Source of the DNA: Dillenia suffruticosa
Taxonomy: Eukaryota; Streptophyta; Magnoliopsida; Dilleniales; Dilleniaceae
Direction of reading: 5' to 3'
Assembly (NCBI GenBank): GCA_033439265.1
Contig: JAVTVX010000030.1
Coordinates: 9,993,774 to 10,057,773 of the forward strand
DNA length: 64,000 nucleotides
Shown piece after piece: positions 46,430 through 57,255 of the stretch. Within the stretch, counting starts at the first letter, position 1. The number at the start of each line of letters is the position of its first letter. The notes under the pieces are model-generated. The model did no database searches, was not told the origin of the DNA, and saw only the letters and a list, made by a program, of their open reading frames with translations. The translations under genes and the position numbers were made by a program.

Positions 46430-46610
46430 GGAGGAAGAAAGGGGAAGATGCTTTAGACATTCTTAACAACTCAATATATATAATCCTCGAGATTTAATAG
46501 TAGACTTTAAATATGGTAGATTGAATGAGATTAAAAAATTCCTCTGGTGGGTTGAGTGAAATCTAATAATAAAGTTCAATTATGGTAGTTTGAATTAGAA
46601 TAAAATCCTC
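46430..46610 (-). promoter_or_regulatory. Promoter and leader of the CEP gene
   Basis: The TATATATA box (46,475-46,482), leader word AAAGCATCTTCCCC and CTCGAGGAT just upstream of the box are conserved in the relics at 20,849, 35,116 and 53,872. Only ~180 bp of upstream sequence remains before R1 copy B. Confidence 0.65.
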
Positions 46611-48186
46611 ATTTTTTGAGATTTTATAGAGAATATTAGTTGTCCATTCCATGAACTTTACTCCAAGTTCAGAATTGAATTTCTGAATTCTAAAACACAA
46701 TGATTTAGCACTCAAGTGCACCAATGTAGTCCCTCCACCACTAACATCACCACGTTAGCCATCTAAAGCCGAGTAGGAATGACATGACATTGGAGGTGAA
46801 ATCACACTTGTTGATCTGGCCTAACATATGGACCAAATTGCTCACGTGGGACTAGCCTCGTTAGTACAATTGATACTTTAACTTGCCATGTAAACTAATT
46901 ATTGACGTGGCATGTTCTACGTCACCACAGTCACATGTAGAAATTCCACAAGGATGAAATGCTAATGTGGTACCTACCATGTCTGCCTAGGTTGATAGTA
47001 AAATTTAAGAAATAAAAACTTTCTCATTTCTTATTCTCTCCCTCTAGTCTCTTTCCTTCTCTTTCGCGCCCAGTAACTACAGATGCCATGTAGTTCAGTG
47101 GCACTAAGACTCCTGGCCACGTCGGACCATTCCTAACCACTAGAGTGTCATTTCTCTACCTTTGATCGGCCCTCACTAGCAAGCAACATTCACAGATGAG
47201 CCTCTCTCTCACTGAGGAGAGAGGATGATTGGACAAATGATGAACATTGAATGAGTTTAATTCTTCAGCTCAACAAATCGGGCATCTTACTAACCAAATC
47301 AGGAAACTCACAACTTACAATTCCTTCTTACTCAATTTCTATCTCATTCATCACTCTCTCTTGCTAATTCACATGTTTTATCTCCCTCCTCTATCTTCTA
47401 TAAGTTTTCTATACATCTATAAACCCTAACCAAAATTAGTTTGTCCTCCCTTAATTTGGTTGATTTAAAAAATGAGTCGCTGCTATGACTCTTTCTTCTC
47501 TTTCTTCTCTCTCTCTCTATGAAAATGTTAAGCAGATGTTGGAATTAACCTAACACTAGCTTATAACCATGACTTCATTTTCTTTTTCTTTGTATTAAGT
47601 TTTCAGACCTTCCTCTACTACCTGTGGTAAAATTTGTCAATATATTACACAAAACCTAGTCTCTTTTCTCACTCTTTTTGTCTTTTTGCTTTAAGGTAAC
47701 ATTCGTCAAAATACGTAAATGTGAGGACCAAGACTTTTATTCCAAACATCTCCATTCACTATTCAGTTGAGAGCCCAGGTCTCTTTCTTATTAGTTATGA
47801 TCAAATGGTGTATTTGTTGGCAAAAATATGCAAATGCTTTTGAATTTGTTACGAAGGTTTTAGTCATTTTTCAGCTTTAGGGTTTTGTGAGACAAAATAT
47901 CTAAGAATGTATTACCAACTTTCTACTTTTCTTTTCTCTCTCAACACATGAAGCCCCAGTTCTTATGCCAATTTTTTAGAGATGAAGTCTTATGTTTGAT
48001 AGAGAGTTCAGAAACCCATGAAATCAGGTTTTAAACTTTGACCTTTTTATCTATAACATTCAACAAATATTGTAATATAAAGCTCCATTCCTCTCCATTA
48101 GAGAGAGGAAGAAGAAATTAGAGAAAAAAGAGAGAGATAGCATGACCCAAGAAGTCAATTGATGTGACTTAAGAGTTAGCATGTGT
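46611..48186. mobile_element. TIR element R1, copy B, left part
   Basis: It starts around TTTTTTGAGATTTTATAGAGA and is collinear with copies A and C. It resumes at 52,283 after the solo LTR. Left terminal 'ATTTTATAGAGAATATTAGTTGTCC' is mirrored at about 52,615-52,650. No coding frame is conserved among the three copies. Confidence 0.6.
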
Positions 48187-51100
48187 TGTCACGCCCTGAA
48201 CCAGGATCGTGAACAGCCGTCTGAACCGAAATCGGGCAAAACCTCCCTATATTTTGGACATATCCCATATACCAATCAATCTGTATATCAAATGATCATC
48301 TAACCACTTAAATAAATGGGCCAACACGGCCTCACAACAAATCAATCACATTCATATAATACCAATCGATCCATCCCGTACAAACCAGGACAACGTAAGG
48401 CTATTACAAAATACTATCAGTTTTAACTACAGACCTTTATTGTCATATCCCCCATCAAAGGCATGAACAGTCACCAGTTACCCCTCCTGTGATTTAGAGA
48501 TAGCCCCGAACGAACCTAAAGGACACTTCTAGAATATGACACGTTTTCCAAAGTAAATGTACACAATAGTATATTTTATGCCTCAATGCAATAGAATAGA
48601 ATTTAGAGTTTCAATAAGATGCATATAAATTTTCATACAATTATCCTTTTTTTATGGTCTATCTATAACCCCAATAAAAAATTATACAATTTCAATGGCA
48701 AATCATTCTCAATATCATATTGAGTACCAAATCAATGGCTTCGATCTCCAACCAAAAGCTTCATGCGTTGATAAGTTTCAACGCGTCCCACTATAACTAT
48801 CTCTGTACACAAAATGAAATGAGGGGTGAGTATCAAGGAAGATACCTAGTGAGTGAGAGGGTATATCATGTGTTCAATGAGTTGGTAAAAAATGAAGTGT
48901 CAAAGTTCTCAATAATTCTATATATTGTAATAAATCATGTATAATGCTCAATTTATCATAAATCATTCTTTTCACATACATTTCAAACATATATGCATCC
49001 ATGTCATCAAATCATGTAAGAATAGAGCATGCCAAAATCATTCCTAGCAAAGGTCGACCGTGACCAATGACAGGCGTATCGGGAATTTTGTATGCAATCG
49101 GTTAGAAAAACTCTCTACCCCGATATTGGCGACAGACCTCATTAGGTGCTAGACTACGGCGCACCATAGCCCTCCCCCTTATGGGTTTAACCTGACTAGT
49201 ATCGTGTCGAATCACAATACATTTACTATTTTCCAATGTCATGTGGGATACCTTCCATAGAAGCGTATCGGGTGCAAATATGGATCACCCTACACATACA
49301 TCCTTTGTAGCTACAGAATGAGATTTACCCATCACAAAGTTATCATTTATCACATGCCAGGGCTCTCGGCCCATATAAAATATTATCATCAAATCAATCA
49401 CATACCATGCCACATTTTTCAAGTAATGTCAATCATTTCCACTAGGATGATTTTATAAAATATGTATAAATCAAATGCAATGGCATGGTTTCATATTTTA
49501 GAACTCGTTCGGATGCATATATAATCATGTAAAACATATTTGTGGACACTCCATGAATTCACAAAAAAAAACATTTCGTAACTCATTCACAGTTTCACAT
49601 CACATATTCATTAAATCATGCTTGTATCAAAAAACATTTTAAAACATGATATTGTGTATCAGACACATAATATAATAAATCCCACTCACAGTATGCGAGA
49701 GAGAACGTCACTCCCAGCACGAATCTTGAGACACACACAAAAATATACTTTTCTCAATATCACCAACGAGACTCTATAAACATAATGTAGAATATGAGTC
49801 ACTTAAGAGATCATATGATACGTATATAATAATGTAAATGTGATGCAACCCTAGTTATAGACAAATTTATGATTTTCAAGTTCTATTCTTGCGCCATTTT
49901 AGGGAATTGACCACAAGTTCTTCAACTGGGGTCAGAATTGGGAAATTCCAATTTCTATGGTTGTCTCATATAAAAACTCATACTTTTCGTGTTGAACTTA
50001 TCTCCAAAATCTTGATGAAAGATTTCTTAAAGTCCACATTTTCAAACCAATCCAACTTTCACTTTCTCTTCTGTCCTGTTTTAGTAAATTTCTGATATCT
50101 CACAATCTATTCAGACTCTGATTTTTGATTATGTTGGAGTTAGGACACAAGGCTACAACCTCTTAGTTGGGCACTTTCTCAGATTCCTAGTGTAGGTCCC
50201 TGAAATAACACCATTTTTCCCACATTACATTTTAGAAATCTGTTCTGACTAATTTGTAGCACAACCATCACAACTTTTAACACACAACTCCAAATTACCT
50301 TAACTTTTTACATTACCTAGAAGACACATAACTTTACATTTTTCATGTTTTGGGTTTCTTCCAGTTATGCCTAGAAGGGGTCTGAAATTGACCACAAAAA
50401 TCTCTATTCAGTTTTGGCCGAGAAGCAGAATTTTGTCTGCACAGTTTTGGGCGATTTTGTATAACTCTTGATTCCCTTGGGAAAATTGGTTGCAATTTTC
50501 ACAGTAGGTGGATAAGAGGGAGATCTACAACATTTCGTCTTTGAGGTTTTGCAAACAAAGGCTGGAAGGTGGTAGTGCAATGCTAATGTTTTTAGTATTG
50601 GAAAATAGAGGACCCTCTGACTAGTTTCAAAAGAATGGCTGTAACTTTTGACACAGGGGTCGGATTGAGATAATCCTTATCTCTTGGAAAGCTAAGACAT
50701 GGGTCTATAATTCGTTCAACTAGCACAAGATCTGAATCTATCAAGAACAGGTTTGAAAACTTAGGTTAGTATTGCTGCCAAAATCAGGGCACAATACAGG
50801 ACTGAACAGGGAATTAGTGCAGAATACTTAATTTTGAAAAATCATTTAAAATCCATTTCTACTCAGAATATAATGGTTTTTATCTCATTTTAAAGCTTTG
50901 AATGTCTAGTTTTATGTGTAAAAAGTTCACTAAATTTGTCCTTGTGTAGAAAATGCTATAGCTAAAACACTACAACCAGTTCAGAATGTTCAGATTTCAG
51001 AATTTTTGGTTTCCTCCTTGACTTCAAATTTCTGCCAACCCTAGTTTCCTAAGCAAATCTCCTCATTTTGACCCCAAATTAAGATATGTTATACTATGGA

Positions 51101-52287
51101 GAATGGAGGGTCTCATACCTAAAGATGGACAGCTGGGCTTGAAGCAAGACTTGGATCTCTCCTCTTGAACTCTTGGCTGTCCCTTTGTTCTTCACCAAGA
51201 AATCCTTCTCCTTTGACCTTGATTTTTGGATATGTTTGGGTTTAGGATGTATAGAAATGATCTATGTAAAAGAAATTGGGTAGTGTGTAGGAAGATGTAG
51301 AGATTTCACCTTGGCAATCCACGGCTTGGAGGAGGAAGAAGATGAGTTCTTGCTTCTTTTGAGCTTCACGTTTCTTTTGAAGAATGAAGAGAAAAATCTT
51401 TTAGCTTTTTTTTACAATTGATTAACAATGGTTTCCTCTAGGTGTAACTAGGTTAAACTCCACCAAAGAAGCATTTAATGTCCAACTACCAATTCCAAGC
51501 TAAGGCTCTCATTGTTCCTTTGACTTTTCAAATGAATCCTAACATTCTACCTCATTGGCACACTTTTCATGGTCATTAATTGTCTCAAACCCCTTTTTCT
51601 AAATTATATAAAATGTCCTTCTTAAATTTGCGTGAAAATTCTTATCTCGATTTTTGCGTCACGCACTGTGGGGTCAATATTCGACTCGAAATCTGAGAAA
51701 TTTAAATTTACCCATTTGGTTCAGTTTTTCTCACTGAATCAAATAAAGTTGGTCTCATATAAATCTGAAATCGTTTGATAGCCCAAACATCCCTTAGAGT
51801 GAACGAAATTCTCGATCAGTCAAAATTTGACCTCGACCTCGACCTCAAAATGCATGAAATCACACTATGGACTCCGTTTTATACGTAGATTTCAAAAATA
51901 TAGGTCTTGGGTGGAAACGGGACCGTTTGCTAGGACAAATTTCAATTCTGCCAAAAATTAGAGTTTTTTGGGCGAAAATTTTAGAGCATCGAGCGTTTTT
52001 ATGCTGCGGCTTAAATTTCACTTTCACTTCTTGATTCTTCACTTTCATTCTGAGAAATTCAAATTTACCCATTTGATTCTTCATTGGGGTTGAAATTACA
52101 CGTGTAAATTTCAAAATGGTTCGAAGAGAAAAATTTTAGCTTTCAGCAATCTCGTAAAAAATTTTCAAGAGCATTTTAAATCGGAAAAAGTTTTGAGTGA
52201 CTTTTCTCTATATGAAAATAAAAATATATTATATACAAAATAATGAGGAGTATAATATATAGTGCACCGAGTCAGTGTTACATGTGT
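48182..52287. repeat. 5-bp target-site duplication TGTGT of the solo LTR
   Basis: TGTGT at 48,182-48,186 and 52,283-52,287. Excision rejoins GTTAGCA-TGTGT-CATGTCA, as at 19,256-19,272 in copy A (GGTGTCATGTCA). Confidence 0.88.
48187..52282 (-). mobile_element. Solo LTR, family C (4,096 bp)
   Basis: The plus view begins TGTCACGCCCTGAACC and ends CAGTGTTACA. On its own strand it therefore begins TGTAACACTG and ends GGGCGTGACA, like Ty3/gypsy Tekay/Del LTRs, with a perfect TGTGT duplication. GC-richer regulatory-looking blocks lie at 49,040-49,340. No primer site, polypurine tract or pol lies within it. It is long for an LTR, so an internally deleted element cannot be fully excluded. Confidence 0.8.
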
Positions 52288-53360
52288 CATGTCAACAATT
52301 CATCTATGTGGATGCTTAAGTGTCGACTATGTTTACGTGGCATTTGCCTTATCAGCAACTAACCTACATGGCAAATTAGCATGTTGATTGTGCTGATGTG
52401 CTAGGTCCACATTAGCAATTTGGTCAAAGTGTCATGCCAAATTAACACATGGCATTATGCCTCAACCATTACATTGTTCCACCTCAATATTTAGCATCCA
52501 AAATGGTGCCGTTTGTGATGGGGAGACTAAATATTGCAGTTTTTAAAATTTGAATACTTCATTGTTGCATTTGGAAGTTAGTGGCTTCAGTTATGACTTG
52601 GTGTAAAATTCAAAGTTAGACAAGTTATTTTCTCTTCTTTAATATTGTAGAAACTATTTACTTTTTTTACATTTTCTCTAATTGTAGTCACTATTATTGC
52701 GTCAAAATTTTTTCAACTTTTGAATTGGGAAATTGTCCATAGGGTAGATCTTATTAGAACTCTAGAAAGAGAATTATAAAACATGTGTTAGTTTTATATT
52801 TAATTCTCATCTTAGTCAATTTGTTTGGTATTTCTCTAGAATTTTTCGCCATCCATGCTTGTGCCAATGGCTAGTACCTCTACTTAACCTCTTTAGATGG
52901 ATTGAACTATTGCTCCTAAATAGGTATGACTGTTTGGGGTAGCTGCCTAGTAATTATGCAGGTCCAAGTAGATTTGGCCCCAAAATCAATCGGATAGTAT
53001 ATAAAAGTATAATTATGTCCATGCATAGAGTTTAGATAGAAACACGGTTTTTTTCTATTAGGAGTTATTTTTGTTATCTAATTTTCATTAATAAAATCAA
53101 TATTAAATGCAATTAGAGAACGGTATCATAAAAAATTAATCTTATACAAAACATTAAAAACATTTAATAACATCTCACATAAAAATTTAATACAATACTA
53201 AAACTCAATCAAACACATTAAACAATTTCTTGAATACAAATCAATACATTAGAAAAAATTACAAACAAGGCTGCCTAGTTTTTATAAATTTTTGTCAGTA
53301 AATGTTACAAAAATTGAGGCCAATATTAATACTATAACTATCCCGCATATTATGAGGTTG
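52283..53360. mobile_element. TIR element R1, copy B, right part, and shared flank
   Basis: 52,283-52,660 carries the right inverted repeat (TTAACACATGGCATTATGCC, AAATGGTGCCGTTTGTGATG), collinear with 19,256-19,640. 52,661-53,360 is the same non-coding flank as 19,641-20,330. No gene is seen. Confidence 0.6.
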
Positions 53361-53871
53361 GTATACTAGAAATTTCAGTTCAGGCAAATGGGTTGAAGTA
53401 TATTTGTGTCAAAAATTTATCGAGTTAAACTTGAGTATTTACCCATCCCACGAGCACTGTTTGAATACAAATTGGGTAATAAAAAATTGTCTACCCCGTC
53501 TCCTAAATCTCATCTCTCCTATTACACTAAAGTGTATGATTAGACATTTGATGAAGGTGACATACACAAGATGAAGTTATCTTCTTGAAGATAGTAAGAA
53601 AGATGCTAAGCAATATAGGTTAAATAACAACTAACTTTTTCAAATTTTGCATTTATAATTTTCAAAGGGAATTGTATAATAATAGAAACCATTATCAAAA
53701 AATTTTTGGTATTTTATTAGAAAATAATCAATATTTCAATGAGTTGCATTCTCTGAAATATGGGAGTCAATTGATCGTATTCAGATAGAGAGCTCAAATA
53801 CAAAGATATCTCAAAATATTTTTGTTAATGATATCAAGTTACACCCATTTGTCACTTAGCAACCATTTGGC
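53361..53871. repeat. Repeat block R2, copy B
   Basis: It matches 20,331-20,848 and 34,673-35,115. The plus frame that was open in those copies is interrupted here. Confidence 0.75.
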
Positions 53872-54327
53872 CATGGAGAAAGAGAGGGGAAGATGCTTTT
53901 AGAGCGTTTCGACAACTCAATATATAAAGTCCTCGAGAGTCATATGATTCGTTAATTTTCATGGATTTTGGTGGATTAAAGGATATCCATGAGAGGGCAT
54001 AATATTCTGTCCACAGATTAATTGAGATTGAATATTATTGATTTTGATGGATTGTTAGATTCAATAAGAGATTATAATTATGATGGATTAAATAAAATTT
54101 AATATTGTGGATTTTGGTGGATTGAGTGATATTCAATAAGAGATATTAATTATGCAAAAAGACAAAGGTAATCTAATAAACATTAATTAGAGTTACAACT
54201 CATTTATTTAAGTTATATTTCAAAATCAAATGATTTTCATTGTCATATTGAGTTTAAAAAATAATGTTAAAATATATTATATATCATATTCAAATCAAAT
54301 ATTGATTTGATTATGAGTATATTAAAT
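53872..54327 (-). pseudogene. CEP gene 5' relic, copy B: promoter, leader and start codon only
   Basis: ATG at 53,874-53,872 in CCATGG, leader GCATCTTCCCC and TATATATT box at about 53,919-53,926. The frame reads MAKWLLSDKWV and stops, as in copy A. Upstream sequence is collinear with 20,905-21,310 and is cut at 54,327 by the CACTA element. Confidence 0.6.
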
Positions 54328-55392
54328 CACAACAAGAAAATAGAGTATTAGCGATAAAAAATTAGGGACGAAAAAATTCCATTGTAAATAGTATGGGAAT
54401 TACGACGGATTAACGTCAAATGTTACAAAATAAAAAAGGTAAAAATTACTGGGAGATTAACGATAGAAATATTTTCATCGCTAATTGGTCGCAACCGGAA
54501 GAAATAGTGTAAATTAACAATGGATGAGCGATGAAAATTAATAACGGATTTTTTTCCGTCGGTGTACTAGTCTAGGATAAAAAAAAAAGGAAAAAATAAA
54601 CTATGTAAAACTATCACCGATGATTTAACGATAGAATTTTTAACGACAAAAATTTTCCGTTACTAATTTCAGAAACTATGTAAAACTATCAACGATAGAT
54701 TAGCGAAGAAAAATTTTCGTTGCTAATCCATCGCTAAAATTAATTTTTTTAATTAGCATTTTATATTTTTTTATTTTATATTTATTTTATATTTATTATT
54801 TTATATTAACAAATCGTATTTATTATTTTATAATATTTTAAATTAGTATTTTATTTTATTTTTAAAAGAATAATATTATTTTATTTTTTTAAATCTTTTA
54901 TTATTTTATTTTAAATAAGAATTTTATTATTTAATTATTTTATAACAAATTAGAATTTTATATTATTTTATTATTCTTAAAAAAATGTGAGAGTAAGATA
55001 ACAAATAAAAAAAATGATGATCAGATATGATATTGTGGTATAGTGATTGTCACAACTCAAACTCTCGTTGCTTACCTAGGTTCAAGTCCGCGTGATACAA
55101 TTTTCAAAAGAAAAAAAAAATGAAGGTAGGGCGCAGGGAGTTGGCGGCGCTGGTGGGCGGGCACAGGGTGTTGGCGGGAGCGCTAGTGGGCAGACAGGGG
55201 CGAATTATGTAAACCTATCGATGATTAAATTTTTAGTGATGAAAATATTCTATCACTGATAGTTTTATATTGTTTGAAAATAGAGATGGATTAGCAACAA
55301 AAAGTTTTAGCGACGAAAATATTTTATCGCTAATCCGTCAAAAAATTTAGTGATCAATGGTTTTCCGTCACTAATATTTAACGAGAAAACAC
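54328..55392. mobile_element. Second CACTA-like element, non-autonomous, degenerate ends
   Basis: The left end CACAACAAGAAAATAGAG resembles CACTACAAGAAAA. Dense subterminal words TTAGCGA(C/T)GAAAA and their complements (TTTTCGTTGCTAATCC) fill 54,345-54,740 and 55,200-55,375. The core 54,740-55,020 is AT-rich with TTTATTATTTTA repeats. The right end near 55,392 (GAGAAAACACC) is poorly preserved and no 3-bp duplication is certain. A tRNA-like stretch and a GC-rich (GGCGGGCGC-like) patch lie at 55,033-55,200. Confidence 0.65.
55033..55095 (+). other. tRNA-like sequence with RNA polymerase III box resemblance
   Basis: TGGTATAGTGATT resembles an A box and GGTTCAAGTCC (55,079-55,089) is one base from the consensus B box GGTTCGANTCC, about 33 bp apart. 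No cloverleaf with paired acceptor arms is evident, so this is a SINE-like or tRNA-derived relic inside the CACTA element, not a tRNA gene. Confidence 0.45.
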
Positions 55393-55574
55393 CAATTAAG
55401 CCAGCAAAATCTTTTTCTAATGTGGAAAATCGTAGTAAACTGTAACCACAGAGCATAATAAGATCAACTGGATTCAATGTCAATTAGCCCCAAGAAAATC
55501 CTTTTCTCATGTAGAAGATCAAACAAAACAACAACCATAAAGCATTCTTAGATAAATCGAGCTCTGATTCCAAT
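55393..55574 (-). other. Leader and primer site of a minus-strand LTR element
   Basis: Read on the minus strand, TTGGAATCAGAGC (55,561-55,573) is the initiator tRNA-Met primer site. The leader behind it holds two ~85-bp tandem copies (compare ATGCTTTATGGTTGTTGTTT with ATGCTCTGTGGTTACAGTTT), ending where CACTA sequence begins. Confidence 0.6.
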
Positions 55575-55956
55575 TGTTGCAGAAGCTTGGATGTGAATAG
55601 CACGTGAATGATTTTACTGAAAAATCACAGTAAGATAATTTCCCAAAAAAATAGATAATTTAATAATACAATATATCACTACAATTATACCTAACAACAA
55701 TTATTAAAAAAAGAAAGAACACCTAAATTTAATAATTTTCAGCCAAATATGTGTACGCTATCGGATACTATTAAAATAATCTTTCATTAATATTTAATGA
55801 AATATTATAAGAGAGAAGAAAATTACCTAAAGGAATGAGAGGCAATTTGAGGTGCTTCAACTAAAGGGGCGAGGAGCAATTTTATAGGCAAGGAACTCCC
55901 CTCACCCCCACTTACCAACCAATGTGAGATTTTCTCCAACCTTTTTTTTTGCCACA
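55575..55956 (-). mobile_element. 5' LTR (382 bp) of a minus-strand retrotransposon fragment
   Basis: In plus view it runs from TGTTGCAG to TTGCCACA, i.e. TG...CA on its own strand, ending right at the primer site. A CCTATAAAAT TATA-like box is on the minus strand near 55,888. Its outer edge abuts the receptor-kinase pseudogene, suggesting insertion into that sequence. Confidence 0.65.
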
Positions 55957-56432
55957 TTTTTACGGTAAAAGATTGAGAATTGTGGATTTCAGCCCGAATA
56001 GGCTTTTGGATATTATCCCACCCGATATATGCCCAGGAATAACTTCTCTGGAAGAGCTTAGAATTCTAGACAATCTCATTACAAGTGAAATCCCATATGA
56101 ATTATCGCAATGCTTGCACTTAGGAACAATCGATTTCAACCTAAATTTTCTAAAAGGTTCAATATCTGTAGAATTTGGCAATCTTGAGAACTTGGAGCAG
56201 TTCATGGCTTGGATGGGAAAGTCCCACTAGAGTTGGGAAATGTGAAAATCTCAAAGATATGATTCTCAACAATAATTCCATAAGTGGTGAAATCCCAGAT
56301 GAGTTGTTCAACTGAAGTAATTAGGAATGGATTTCATTCCCAAGCTATGGTTTAACAGGCCAAATCCCACGTGAATATGGGCTTTTGTCAAGGTTGCTTG
56401 TTTTGCAATGGGCAAATAATAGCTCAAGCCGA
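55957..56432 (+). pseudogene. BRI1-like 2 type LRR receptor kinase fragment
   Basis: The plus strand reads through about six leucine-rich repeats: LRIVDFSPNRLLDIIPPDIC, PGITSLEELRILDNL, LSQCLHLGTIDFNLNFL, FGNLENLEQFMAW. After a frameshift with loss of a few codons at about 56,210 it continues VPLELG, LKDMILNNNSISGEIPDELF, then GLTGQIPREYGLLSRLLVLQ. The ICPG..SLEEL and ENLEQ-AW wording is that of BRL2/VH1-like brassinosteroid-receptor relatives (recalled family pattern). Only part of the extracellular LRR domain is present: no signal peptide, island, membrane span or kinase. One stop falls at an expected Cys/Asn site near 56,314. It is a gene relic, cut on the left by an LTR. Confidence 0.82.
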
Positions 56433-56499
56433 TCTCATATCTTTTTTTTTAATCTCTTATTTTATCCATATAGGGAGTGAAAACATGGTGCAAATCTAA

Positions 56500-56815
56500 C
56501 ACCCAACTTTATAGACATGGCTCAAAAAGTTAGTCACCGATGACATGTCACCTACCACGTCATCAATTGGCTAGCGTGGCATGTGTTTCTATTGAACTTC
56601 TTGACATGGTGCCTGTCATCAACTTGGACCAAGTGTAACGCCAAATTAACAACTCTTATTCCACAACAAGGCAGTTCAGCTTGTAATGGCCAACATGTCG
56701 ACATTACTAATGAAAGTACTAATTTGTTGTATTTTGAGAAATTTGAGTATTTAATCATTGTATTTTGAAGTTTAGAAATTTAATTGTAAGCTAACACCAC
56801 ACAGTTTAGCATTTG
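56500..56815. repeat. Relic of an R1-type terminal inverted repeat
   Basis: ACCACGTCATCAATTGGCTAG, AACGCCAAATTAAC and TTGTATTTTGAAGTTTAGAAATT follow the order of the R1 right arm at 52,390-52,620. Only one arm is present; no gene. Confidence 0.45.
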
Positions 56816-57255
56816 CACAACTAATTTTCTCACAATGGTTATATATAATTATTGGATTTATTACACTATATGTGCACGTACAAGTGTATAAATTAAAAAT
56901 TTTAGAATTTACGGATAAATATCTCGATATATAGGTATCTAATGAATCAACCGACCCATGAGCTCTCTTAGATCGCTCGGTCGAGATGGTGATCATGAAA
57001 TAAACTATCACCACGAATCCGTGACGTCTTAACCCAAAGTCTGGTGAAATAACGATAGAAGAAAATTTTCTTGTTAAATTTTCTTGATCCCTCTAGAAAA
57101 TGTGTTCTTTTCCTCTCACTTTGTAATGTACAAAACTCTCTCTTAGAGAACCAGCAAAATCCATGTTTTGTGCCTTTTCATTTCATGTAACCATGAAAAG
57201 TATTATCACCCTTTCAAAGACAGCTCACATACATGGCATTAAGGGAGAGATAGGG

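Noticed and set aside
43199..47429. Sixty-codon plus-strand frames at 43,199 and 47,247, nearly identical (MNEFNSS..QQIGHLTNQI)
   Set aside because: They lie inside R1 copies B and C, which are recent duplicates. The older copy A at about 18,280 breaks the frame, and there is no recognisable domain.
55033..55095. A genuine tRNA gene
   Set aside because: Only the A- and B-box-like words are present; acceptor and anticodon stems do not pair.
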